From Salticus scenicus (lineage: Eukaryota; Arthropoda; Arachnida; Araneae; Salticidae): a stretch of 64,000 nt of DNA. Where the stretch lies: contig OZ005651.1 of NCBI GenBank assembly GCA_963930645.1, forward strand, positions 332,277,527 to 332,341,526, written 5' to 3'. The stretch's first letter is position 1, and each line of letters starts with the position of its first letter. Positions 35,290 through 47,100 of this stretch are shown here, piece by piece. The notes under the pieces were generated by a model that made no database searches, had not been told where the DNA came from, and saw only the letters and a program-made list of their open reading frames with translations. A program made the translations under genes and the position numbers.

Positions 35290-37370
35290 GGATACGCTGT
35301 ATTCGTAACCAAAAATTTTGTTAGGCATATATATTGAACTTTACAGTGAATACGTGTCACCCGCTGCGCTGGTAATTGCGCAGCGTAAAGTTCAAAGAAA
35401 GAGCAAAATATGCATTGCAGCTGACGGACAGAAGTTTCAACACCGATACTTACATACTGCTTTTACCAGTGTAGCTGCATGCGTTCAGCAGTTAGAGTGA
35501 GAACAGACTTTTGTGAGTATCCTATAACTTGTTTATATCTTACAGAAATCATAATGGAACCTATTTCAGGCCAAGTTCATTTACGACACCAAAAAAAGTA
35601 TTAGCATTAAATCATCTCTTACGAAGTTATAAACTAACAAATTTCAACAACAACAACGAGAAACATGGATTTTATTAAAACCTCTTACTTTATGAAGTCA
35701 AAACATTTATGCGTTAATCGATGTGACCGCTTACAATAACCATACTTTGAATTTTACATAGCATAAATGTCACCCGCTACACTAAAACGTATGCAATGCT
35801 GTTCAAGTGTGAACAAAATAGGAAATTATGAACAAACAAATGCACGTTTTAAACGTTCTGTTTTTAGCATTAATGTCTAAACTATCTTTTCGTACTAAAT
35901 CGATGTGGCTCTGCAATTTTATAATTCACTTTTTCGTCCGTCTTGAACCGTTTCTGAGATAGTAACGCTAACTCTGCTGTTTTCCACCAGGTGGCGCTGT
36001 AGGCGGTTGAATCGCGTAGCACATATCCACTTTACTATGCCTACATACCACTTTTATGACTATAGCTGAAGCTGTTCAGCAATTAAAAGAGTCAGGACTG
36101 ACTTTTTTGGGCCCCCTGTATTTTGTTTTGATCGTAAAGATATAACATTGGGACCTATTTCAGACCTTTACAATAAAACAAAAAGTATCAAAACCGAATC
36201 ATCCGTTCAGAAGTTATGAGCTAACAAACAAAAACAAAAAAACATACGCTTTGAATTGAGAACCTCCTCCTGTTTGAAGTCGATTAATTAGAGCACCTCT
36301 TACGAAGTTATAAGCTTACAAACACCAACAACAACTCACAGCTCGAATTAAGAACAGACTCCTTTCTGAAGTTGGTTGAAAACGACTTTTCGCTAATCGA
36401 TGTGACCGCTTACAGTAACAGTACTTTGAAACACAGAGTATACGTGTCATCCTCTACGCTGCAAAGTGTGCATAGTGTAGGAAATTACGAACAAACAACT
36501 GCACGCTTTAAGCGTTCTATATTTAGCAATAATGTCTAAAAACTGTCTTTTCGTAGTAAATGGATGATGCTCTACAACTTCGTAATTAACTTTTCTCCCA
36601 TCTTGAACCGTTTTTGAGATGGGAGCGCTAATTCCGCTGTTTTTTCACCAGATGGCGCTTTATTCTCTTTAGATTGTAAAGATATTACAATGGGACCTAC
36701 TTCAGACCAAGATCTTTACAACAAAAGTATCAAGTAACCGTATTTTGAACAATATAGCGTATGTCTCACCAGCTACGTGTGCAATGTAACTCAAGTGTGC
36801 ATAGTGTAAGAAATTGCGAACAAACAAATGCATGTTTTTAGCATCACACTCTAAACTACCTTTTTGTACTAAATCGATGATGCTCTGTAATTTTATATTT
36901 CACTTTTTCCCTCTGTCTTGAACTGTTTCCGAGATAGGAACGCTAGCATGAATGTCTAAACTATCTTTTTCTACTAAATCGATGATACTCTTCAACTTTC
37001 TAATTCACTTTTTTCTCTAGAACCGTTTTCGAGATAGGAACACTAAATCCGCTATTTTTCACTAGGTGGCTCTGCAAGCGGTTTAACCTTGTACTGCTTG
37101 GCCACTTTGCTATACTTACATACCATTTTTATCCCTATAGCTGCAGCAGTATAGCAGTTATAAGAGTTTTGACTGATTTTTTGGGGCACCCTGTATTTTC
37201 TTTAGATCGTAAAGATATTACAATGGGACCTATTGCAGACCAAGACCTTTTCAACAAAACAAAAAGTATCAATATCGGAGCATCCGTTCAGAAGTTATGA
37301 GCTAACAAACATAAAAAAAACATACGGTTTGAATTGAGAACCTTCCTTCTTTTTTGAAGTCGGTTAAAAA
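35290..37370 (+). repeat. Diverged long tandem repeats, about four partial units
   Basis: Blocks recur in the same order at irregular spacing (roughly 300-680 bp). They are ATCGATGTGACCGCTTAC (35,718; 36,398), GAACAAACAAATGCA-like (35,830; 36,489; 36,818), CTTGAACCGTTT..GAGAT (about 35,943; 36,604; 36,917; 37,019), AGGTGGCGCTGTAGGCGG-like (35,990; 36,650; 37,065) and TTGAATTGAGAACCTCC (36,250; 37,329). The last is followed by GAAGTCGGTTAAAA, a motif common at one end of abundant arthropod repeats. There is no coding capacity. This is probably a stack of truncated copies of one retroposon family. Confidence 0.7.
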
Positions 37371-37966
37371 AGCATAACTGTACAAATGATTATTTATCGT
37401 GGATGATGAATAAGAGCTTGTATGAGATTTGTATTTACAGCATTTACAAACTTTTTTTTTAATCCATTGTATATTCAGATTGCAAGGTTAAGAATATAAA
37501 AGAATTGTTATTCTTCGTTTAAGATATTTATTCATAAATTGCATAAGTTGTATAAGTGATAACACGAAAAGTAATTTTAAAAAAAGTCCAGACTCATTAC
37601 TGCTAAGATGAATATGTGAATTTTAATAATTTTTTTGGGTATAAGAAATTTTTCATATAAACATGTCAATTTATTGCCATATTAAACTCATCCAACTATT
37701 TTTCAGTTTTCGAGAAAGAAATTTAGACTATTAGTAAAATGTTTATGACTTGATCTCATGATTTTTTCTTGTAGTGTAGCATGGGCTTTCACTTATTGAA
37801 AGATCATTTTACAGCAGCAATTTAAAATTTTATTATTATCTAGTCTTGCGCTTATTTGCATAAGCACATATCTTTGAATAATGCAGAAAGATTGTTATTC
37901 TAAGTGTGTTTCTTTTTCTATATTCAATTTCAAATCATTTCAATTGTACTGTATTTTTCACTAATG
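37371..37966. other. Non-coding AT-rich spacer
   Basis: No gene or repeat boundary seen until the target duplication of the next transposon at 37,967. Confidence 0.5.
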
Positions 37967-37970
37967 ATTT

Positions 37971-40506
37971 GAAGAGCTTGTTTCAAAAAAGCGCCAAGTC
38001 AAAATTTTCAAAAATTGACTTTTCGATGCAAAAGATCTCAGCACACGTCTAACAATGTATTTTCAATAAGTAGAAGTTCCAAACAGAGTTTAATCTTATA
38101 GAAAACAGAGGGTGAAATTAATGGTTTTTTCCAAAAAGAATTAAGTCACGAGTAAGTTTTGTGCCAAAAGGGATTAAGTCAAATTTAACCAACTGCAGCG
38201 TGCCTTCAGATCACATGGTTTGTCTGGCCTTGGGTGAAAAGTCAAAAGTATGGAAAAGAATGTTGTTGTAGGTTGTCACATTGAGATTGTTTTTGTTTGT
38301 TTGTTTTTTGCTAATAAGGTTAAGTTGGAAAGATTATAATGAATGATTTGAATGAAGAAGCTGTGGTATTATCACCACACCCGAAAAAGCACAAACGTGA
38401 TCCAAGTCTATGGGAAAAAAAAAAATTAAATAAAGTTCAGTCGTCGACCAGTAAGCATGGAATAGTCACTTGCAGGCATATTGACAGTGTGTTTTGTAAG
38501 GCAAATATCCTCACAAACGATGCTATTGAAGGAGCATTTAAGGCCATGTACAGCGATAGTGGTAAACCGCGACAAGATAATTTTTTGTGTTCTCATATGA
38601 AAATAACACATAAGAAAGCATATCATCCACGGGAAAATGAAGCAAAACTAAGACAGATAAGTATAAAGTACTTTATTTCCAATGATGATACAGATGTTCC
38701 CATATGTGCTATCACATTTCAATCCTTCTGTGTGGGAGCAAAAAGAGTTGGAAATATTGCAAATTACTTCTTCAAGAACAAAACTGGGAGACTAGAACAT
38801 AGAGGTGGAAAATGCATCAAATTTGAGGTTAAAGACAAGGAGATATTGATATGTAAGCACATACTAAGTTTTCGTTGTTGTTCTAGTCATTATGAGAAAA
38901 AAAAGACACCTCACAAAAAATACATTCCTGTGACGCTTAATGTTAGAAAAATGTGGAAAATGTTCATAGAAAAATATAAAAAGGAGTATACTTATAGCCT
39001 TTATTATAATGTGTTTGTAAAAAACTTAAATCAGGGTTTTGGAACCCTGAAAAAAGACATTTGTTCCTTCTGTATTAGGAAAAAAAATACAAATGAATTC
39101 AGAAAAATGTACAGAAAAAAAAAAAAAAAAGACCCTGTTAACCAAACTTTTGATTCATAAGCACCGAAGCAAAAAATTATATTCACTTTAGGGGAAAAGC
39201 TTATAGGAGAAGATGAAATTACAGTGTGTTTTGTCCTGATGCAGATTCAAGAATTACCACACACACCTATTTCAGAAGCCTATTATTCCAGTCAGCAATG
39301 GCAATACTTTTTTGGTGTAATTATCCATCAGGGTAAAAACAGTGCACAAGCAAAGGAGGATATATTTTTTTACACTTGGGATGAACATGAGGCAAGATGT
39401 GGTCCCAATGAAATTGCGAGTGTTTTATACGATTTTTTGATGAAGCGTATACCTCAAGAAGTGAAAAGTGTTCGATTGTTCAGTGACTCGTGCAGAGGGC
39501 AAAATAAAAGTTATACCATGTTAGGAATGCTTTCAGCAGTGGCTGCTCAAAAGAACCTTAACTTCACATACTACTTCCCAGTGCGTGGTCACTCACACTT
39601 ACCAGCAGATAGAGCATTCGGCTGAGTGGAGGCTAGCTTAAAGAAAGTGGATACAATTTTACTCCCTAATGAATATTTTGAACATTTCTCTAAGGTTGGA
39701 AATCTTTTCGAGTATAAAAAGCAGTGGAATATTTTTAATTGGAAAAATTTTGTACATAGACGTCTGAAAAGCAAAAAAGGTTTCTTGATTTCAGAGGCAA
39801 AAGTACTGGAAATTAGAAAGTAAGACCTGGGAATCAAGCAAGACAATGTACTGTGGTTCATTTTGCCATCACAAGATCCTGAGACATGGGAAAAAATTTC
39901 TCCTGTGCACCCCCTCTGAAATAAAACTAAAAAACAATATGAAACAAGCCAAAAAAAAAAAAAAAAAAAAGAAAGAAAATAATAATAATAAGATGTTTTG
40001 AAATTACTTGGAACTTTGAAAATTAGCAAATTACACGAATGTTTAATTTTTATGAAAAATCTTGCAATGATACACCTAACACTAAGATAAGTGAAAATAA
40101 GCGATGAAGAAACAGAATTTGTAAATAAAGGTTTGTGGTAACTACCTACCTTCCAAAACTGTGTATCTAAAATTTATGCTGTATTTACATGAAAATAATA
40201 ATAATAATAATAATTGGATTACTGTCAAATGGAAGCACGTCATTTCATTTCGTTATTTGTTTGTGCCAAAAGGGCATAAGTCATAGTTTTGTTCCAAAAG
40301 GGCTTAAGTCATTTTTTCTTTTTTTATTTCTAAATAACTATTCTGTCATGATTTTTTAAACCATATAATTTAGTGTTATTATCATCCATAGATCACTGGA
40401 AAAAATTATCTTTTCCTTAAATTCAATAATAAATCTTGCATAACAAAATCACGTTTTTCCAAAAATGGAAAAAATTGACTTAACGCCATTTGGAAACAAG
40501 CTCTTC
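37971..40506 (+). mobile_element. Complete DNA transposon, probable Sola superfamily
   Basis: A 2,536-bp element flanked by the 4-bp duplication ATTT (37,967-37,970 and 40,507-40,510). Terminal inverted repeats begin GAAGAGCTTGTTTC at both ends and continue imperfectly through a GCGCCAAGTCA / GCGTTAAGTCA segment. A motif close to CCAAAAGGGCTTAAGTCA is repeated inside each end (about 38,133 and 38,162 at the left; 40,267 and 40,290 at the right). These are likely transposase-binding subterminal repeats. The single gene inside is a decayed transposase. The 4-bp duplication and the gene type suggest Sola, but I name the superfamily only tentatively. Confidence 0.82.
38339..39919 (+). pseudogene. 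Transposase-like gene (DUF7869/Sola-type), inactivated
   Basis: The reading frame runs 526 codons from the ATG at 38,339 to TGA at 39,917. It is interrupted by TAA at 39,158, TGA at 39,623 and TAA near 39,821, plus a probable frame disturbance at an A14 run (about 39,117). The N-terminal part is basic, with Cys-rich segments (CRHIDSVFCKA, SFRCCSSHYEKKK) that may bind zinc. The C-terminal part has the hallmark blocks YYSSQQW, YTWDEHEA, FSDSCRGQNK and FPVRGHSHLPADR; the Asp residues in these are probable catalytic residues. The TGA at 39,623 lies directly after AFG, where relatives usually have Arg, so CGA to TGA at a CpG is likely. Confidence 0.78.
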
Positions 40507-40510
40507 ATTT

Positions 40511-40708
40511 AACCTTCTAAAATACACTATGATGTGTTGGAGAACACTATTTTTGGATGATCATATTAGAAAAAATGAAACAAATACAAGCCACCATGTT
40601 TATACATAATGTGGAAGATTGGAAATGTTGTAAATAATAAGCAAACCCTTAAAAAATATTGCAAACTAACATTAACTTTTAAGAACAAAATGAAACTCAC
40701 ATTAAAGC

Positions 40709-40735
<27 letters not shown>
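40511..40735. other. Non-coding spacer ending in a long T tract
   Basis: AT-rich sequence. The T tract at 40,712-40,739 is best read as the poly-A tail of the minus-strand tRNA-like element that follows. Confidence 0.5.
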
Positions 40736-40739
<4 letters not shown>

Positions 40740-40938
40740 CCGACTGAGTGAAAATAATACCTTGACTGGGAGTCGAACCCTGGATCATTGACTTATAAGG
40801 TCAAGGCTCTACCAATTGAGCTATCCAGGCCGACAACCGGTCAGCATTACTCACTCAGACAACCTTTAGGCAGAAACATCTGGTCTATCATGTAGGTAGC
40901 TCGACAGATCCAGGCATCATTTTCACTCAGTCGGAAAA
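40736..40938 (-). mobile_element. Inverted-repeat-capped element carrying a tRNA-like sequence and poly-A tail
   Basis: A 203-bp unit whose ends are 20-bp perfect inverted repeats containing CCGACTGAGTGAAAAT. On the minus strand it reads: cap, about 85 bp of unknown sequence, a tRNA-like segment with good pol III boxes, then the opposite cap, then a run of about 28 A. A tRNA-type promoter plus a poly-A tail argues for a SINE mobilised by a LINE. The inverted caps are unusual for a SINE. Confidence 0.75.
40759..40830 (-). tRNA. tRNA-like sequence, Lys-type body, probably SINE-derived
   Basis: A 72-base segment that folds as a tRNA. The acceptor is GCCTGGA against TCAAGGT (one mismatch and one G-T), the D arm is GCTC/GAGC, and the anticodon stem is TTGAC/GTCAA with loop CTTATAA. 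In the T arm four of five pairs form. The A box TAGCTCAATTGG and the B box GGTTCGACTCC are intact. The body resembles tRNA-Lys, but the loop would read anticodon TAT. With the mismatches and the mobile context, it is more likely a pol III promoter of a SINE than a working tRNA gene. Confidence 0.7.
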
Positions 40939-43900
40939 ATAAAATTTCAATAAATATGATTTTCTTCCAATCAGTTGATTGTGTGATTTTAATTTAAAAA
41001 AAAAAGTATATTTTATTCACTGTTGGACAATTTGATGAAACTTTGGGGTTGTGATTTACTATTAATTGCTATTAAAGCAATTAAAATACTAATCTGATAC
41101 TCATAGAACATTAAAAATAATACTCTTCTGAGAGTTGATTTTAAATTCTTATTCACTTTATGTGCATGGAAAAAAGTGGAAGAAAACCCCTAAAAATTTC
41201 TAAATAAAATGATATAAATGGATGTCAAACGAGGGATCTTCTCCCAGTGAAAATTTCCAGCTACTCAGGGTTTAATTTACCTGGCATGGGAACTCAGTTT
41301 TCGTACTACTTTTATTTCAGTGAATTTTTACAAATTAGGTGGAATGCATAGGAACTCATTAATACTACACGTTGGAACTCACCAGTGCTCCTCATTTCTG
41401 AAAAACCAAAGTCCATGCAGTGTTATTTTCACCTCAAACAATTATTTTCTTATGAAAAACACATCTAATGTAACTCAGCACAGAATCTTTTTCTTCTGTC
41501 TACCTTTATCACCTTCCTCTACCTTTCTTCTATCTACCTACATTTTCCCTCTCACTTTTCACAAAAGTCAAGAGTTGTTAAAACTCACCATAAATAAATG
41601 CAATTTGTATTTTTATCAGTAACTGAGCATCAAGTTGCAATGATAATTTCAAGTTATATGTATTAAATGTAATATAAAAAAATCCCTTTTCGGCAAGCTT
41701 AAAGGCAAAGGTAGATTCCTTTACGTTAATGTTACAAATGTAAAGAAATTTTACATCTGCATTAATACTTAGCCAATGGCTTTGTTCTTACACATTGCAT
41801 TATTTACGTCGCTATTCTGTTTTTAAGAAATTTAATTTTCAACTAGAAAAGGGTTTTATTCAATCTACTTAAAATTTTAGGCTAGATTTATTGGTCTGTA
41901 AATGTTTAAATTTTTTTTTTTTTTTTTTTTTAATTCAAGCTCATAATTATTCAACAAATAGAAGTTTTAAAGATATACAATCCCAGCAATGGTGAATCCC
42001 GGAGCGGGCTATTGGGCAACACGCCCCTCCCCACCCAAGCTTAATCAAAATTATAAATTTTATTTAAAATCCATAACTGTTGTTCAATATCTTTCTTTAA
42101 AAAAAAATAATAATAATACAAACGTGAAAATGCACTTGTGACCTTACTATGGTCAAGCACTGATAAGTCTGGCGTTGCTATGGTCAAGTCAAATATAGTT
42201 AAGTGGTAGCGGTTTTTGGATAGTTATTTCACTGTAATTTTTTTTTTTGAATTATTGAAGGTTTTGTATTGTGTTTTTCTGATTTTTATTGTCAGATGAG
42301 TAAAAATTGTAAAGTGAAACTGTTTTGGTTCACATAAGCTGGAACATTAACATTAACATTAGTTAACATTGGACCATTTGGCACCGCTGAATTTCAATGT
42401 TAATTGTTACGAATTTAATAAATTGTATGATTTGGCGAGATTTTGAGGACAAAACTTGCGACTTAGAAATGAAATTTGTGATTTGGCGGCAAAATTTGAT
42501 AGTTTGCGACGAAAGTTTTGACTTGGTGACGTTTGTCTGACGACAAAATTTGGTGAGCTTGGCGATGGAGAAATGCAGCTTTGGCTATATTTTCTTTCCA
42601 CGCAAAAACCCCATATCTCTTCACAGATCAATATTTTGTTTCGACAAGATAAAAAGTCAAAGGAATCTGTAACGCATTACTCTCAATCGTAAATTTTAAA
42701 TTATTGCCTAAACCAACATTCTAAACTATTCACCACAAACAATATTTGTATTATTGTAATTTTATATTTTTAAATGATTAATTAAAGCATTTAACATGGA
42801 TTTTAATTAACACACTTTTATTAACTTGATATGATGCAACTATTAATGTATGTAAATGAATTTTGCAATTCAATTTTCGGCAACTTCTTGTCGTCCGAAG
42901 GACCTGAAATTTTGCACACGACTTCATAATCAATGACAATACTAGATACAAGCATTTGCAGGCACTTTTCCCATCAGGCGCAGGTTCCAGGGGCCAAACA
43001 AAAAGTCTATACTTATACAAAACTATCGCATGTGACACAGGATTTGGATGTATTTGTATAATGTCGAGTGGCAACAATTAATTTCTTTTAATAAAGATTT
43101 AAAAAGTATGTAATAGTTTTCTAAAACCTTTATTAGTTCACTTTTCAATAAAAGAGTGTTATTAATTTTTGTTTTTAAATGGCATAATTTTATATATCAA
43201 AATAAGGGAATTCGAGTAATGAAATACTTTAATTTAAATTTAAGTTTTTATGAAAATAAACTTCAACGTAAAATTCATTAAAATCGTCCCTAGTTCATTT
43301 GTCAAAGAAATAATACCTAAATGTCCCCAAATTTATTACTTTTTCTACCATACCATTAATTCGTTTAGCATCGATTTACACGATTTTTTTTTTTTTTTTT
43401 TTTTTTAACGATGACATTTATTTTTTACATTACAGCATCTATGTCATAATAAAAAGCTAAGTCTAAATCTGCTTAGCCCTAAGATATGCTGATTTTATTT
43501 AAATATTTATTTATTTACTTATTAACTTTTATTTTATTTGTTTAAAATCCCGGATAAAACTTTATTTCAATTTTCTCAGTACGAGTACATTGTTGTAATT
43601 GTGACGTCATATTTTCCGTTAAATTAAACATTTTTTTTTTCTTTTTTTTTTTAATCATATTATTATATTGTTTAAAAACATGATTAAAATTTTATTATAT
43701 TTTCAGTTAACTTTTTTATTATCGTTTGCACGTGACATAAGCATCAGATTATAAATTTTTTGCAATGAAAGCTATAGAAAATGTCGGCTTCAACACGCAA
43801 TTCATGAAAAATCACTTTTTAGCTTGTAACTTCTAAGCAATTGAAGCTATCGAAAAAGTCTATATACAAAAATTGATCTGTAGAGTAAGGCGGCAATTCG

Positions 43901-44118
43901 ACTGATTTGAATTTTTTCCCTATTTTCAATATTAAAGAAATTATGGGCAAATGAAAATTTCCACCCCCCACTGTTTCCACCCCCTTTGAGCTGGATACCC
44001 CATCTACGAACTTGACCGAGATTTTTACTGTCCTGACAACATATCCTGAGCTGGTTAAATTTAAATAAAAATTACTCCAGTTATCGTGTTCACAACTTAA
44101 CATGGGAAAAAGCGTTAT
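40939..44118. other. Non-coding region with fragments of old repeats
   Basis: No gene is recognised. Bases 41,966-42,045 are a short GC-richer patch. Bases 42,420-42,570 contain imperfect repeats of a GGCGACAAAATTTG-like motif. Bases 42,780-43,077 and 43,760-44,110 look like old repeat fragments because of their composition and lack of homopolymers, but no family is evident. Frames here carry no recognisable domain. Confidence 0.4.
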
Positions 44119-44167
44119 ACATATATATATATATATACCTACCTATATATATATATATATATATATA
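44119..44167. repeat. (TA)n microsatellite, interrupted
   Basis: Two AT-dinucleotide runs separated by CCTACC. Confidence 0.9.
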
Positions 44168-47100
44168 AACTTTTGAACGGAGGGTGGTTTTGGGTTCTAG
44201 GGGTCATGATCGGTGAAGATATGAAGAAATTTTCCAGAAGTCGTGTTATGAGAACCATTGCAATAGGTAGATCTCCTATAAGGAATCTACCTAAAAAAAA
44301 GTAAGGAGCAAAAAAGATAAGCAAATTTATTCCTAATGAAAGATCACCAGTTTAACTGGAAATTTTAAATGAAAAACAAGACCATGGCTTGCTGTTTTTG
44401 TAAGATTTGATTTACAACTTTAATAAATGGAATAAATTCTCTCAAAATTCAGCAATAGACTCGTAAAATGAGAGGTATGTACAAACATAAGTTCTGAAGA
44501 ATGTGTTACTCTACTTATTTTTTTCTTTTTTAGAAATTAAGCTCTGAAGCTACTAGATAATCACATAAATAAAATTTAGCATAAATCTTGTCAGGAAAGA
44601 AAAATTAGGGAGAGAAATTATTTTGAAATTTTTTTATTTTTTAAAAATACTATGAAGAAATTAAAGTTAATATTTCCCCAATTCTACAATTTTTTTGTTT
44701 TACTAATGACATTTTCTCCTTTTATAAACTTTAACTATGAAAAGTATTTGTTAAATATACAGTTGAGTAAAACACTTTTTTTTTGGGTACATATAGCATA
44801 ACTTTAAAGTTTCTACTTTATAAAATACAATACCATCACCAGCTGAATTAAAAAAAAAAAATCTTTTGGTAAGTAAACCAAATATGAACAAGATATTACT
44901 TCTGCTAATTTTCCCCCTAATTTTAAACATCTTTAATTCTGAGGCGGGGACAAAAAATCATTAGTATTTTTTTAAAACATTTTTTGAGATACTGAATAGA
45001 AATTTTCTGTATAAACAAAAATACTGCTGGTAAAGTGCTGTGGAAATAACTTAAAATTTCATAAAATGCACTAAAAGAGTCTTAAATATAACTACTAATA
45101 AAAACAGTGAATATTTATACAGATAAAGTGGTCCCATGCATTTTACAGTAGTACAGTTTTATTCATTCACATTTCCACACTTTCTGCATTTCTCTTTCTT
45201 TATCACGCACATATGTATGAAATGCCTGTACAGTAAAAAGCAAATAGCTTATTTTGATATGAACTTATATATATATATATAAATAAAAGTATGACCAATG
45301 AGATTATTTTAAAAGATTATGCCAAACTCCACAGACATTATATATATATATATATATATATAAAATCAATAATAATGTTAGTATGTTAATTCTACATACT
45401 TTAAAAGTGCACAAAACAATAGGAAGGAAAAAAACACAAAATGAACTGATGAATTTGACTAACATTGCATTTTATTAATTTTTAAATAATGGAAATATAC
45501 TAAACATATTTACAGTCTCAGTTTATATAATAATTACATTAGTCCCAAATACACGTAAAAAGTCAACAGGATTTCTGAAATAAATTATTTAAGCTCTTTC
45601 TTTCTTTTTTTTTCCAAATAAAGACATACTCTATATAATTAAATAAAAATCATTCACTAAAATTCAGGCAATAGCAAACTATTCATGACAAAGAGAAAAT
45701 GAAAGAAATATTTTTTTAAATATAGCAAGCAGTGAGTGAAACTTCCTCAACACCATATCTTATTTGATGAAGAAAAAATTTTATTTCAGAGGAAGAAAAG
45801 AAAAAAAAAAATCAGGACTTAACATAATCTTTAACTAGGATATTTAAAACAATTTTTATATTTAATGAGTCAATAAAGATTTTCAAAAAATTACATAAAG
45901 TGATAACACTACATTTATAAAGAAATTGAGTATTGTGTAATTTTACTGACAAATTTCATAAAATAAATCTGTTAAAAGGTTACCTTAAGCTCTTTTATAC
46001 TAAAAACCCATTTTATCATTAGTTTTAATGTTTTAAAGGTAACATCGTTTTCTTCTTTTCATAGGAATACACACACATATACACATAAAATCTAGCTGCT
46101 ATAAAATATAATATGAAAAAAATTATGTTTATTGGAACTTTAAGTCTAAAACTGAATGAATGAATTTCAGAAAGCTTAAGCATGATTTCAGTGATTTGTT
46201 TCTACTATTAAATTAAAAAGTGGACTACAATATGTATATTTCACTAAATTAAGGAATGAAAACTGTCATGTAATTAATTAAAGTAGCCGACTAATAGGGT
46301 ACAAATTATAAAGCAACTACTAATGATAGTAGTAGGAAAGAGAAAATAGGCCTACTTCACTTTTACTGCTTAGTTTTAAAAGCATAATTTTGTAAAAAAT
46401 TTCGAGAAGGATCTTATATAAAATAGGTGGTATATAATTATACATCACCCTGCTTCAAAGAGTTAAAAGCCCAATTAAATATGAAAATGACAAAAAAAAA
46501 AAAAAAAAAAAAAACCATAACTTAAGATTACTATTCAATTGTAGTGATTACTCCTAATCAATTAACACCACTGCATGAATTGTTTAACATAGTTAATAGG
46601 GTTTCACTTTTTCCTCAAGATTATACAAACTATAGACAATTAATCCATGAAATTATGACATTTTTCTGAAACAAATTTCTATATAGAAGATTACAGAAAA
46701 AATGGTGAAGATTCCTCATCTCAAATGCTAGAAATAATCAAAATTTTATGGTAATAAAAGTCTAGGTTCAACAATATAAAATAAATTAAAAAACAAAGTA
46801 TAAAAGCGTATTACATGACATTTATTAAAAACATATTTAAACATTAAAAATAAATTTGAAACCATAAGCAAAAAAGAAGACATTTCAGGCTCAATTTGAC
46901 ATGCACATCAACTTAAAAGCACAAGTGTTTATATTGTTATTGAATATAATAATTGTATTTAATTCTATTTAAGAAACATGTCACGCTGCAACTCTGAAAA
47001 TTACAGAATATTGACATACTTAGAAGGTGAATGACTTGAAATTTAAACTAGTGTGCTACTCACAAAATACTGATCTTTTATCTGATTTTGGAAAAAACAG

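Noticed and set aside
39589..40029. Minus-strand 146-codon frame
   Set aside because: Antisense to the Sola-like transposase and rich in phenylalanine from an A tract on the other strand.
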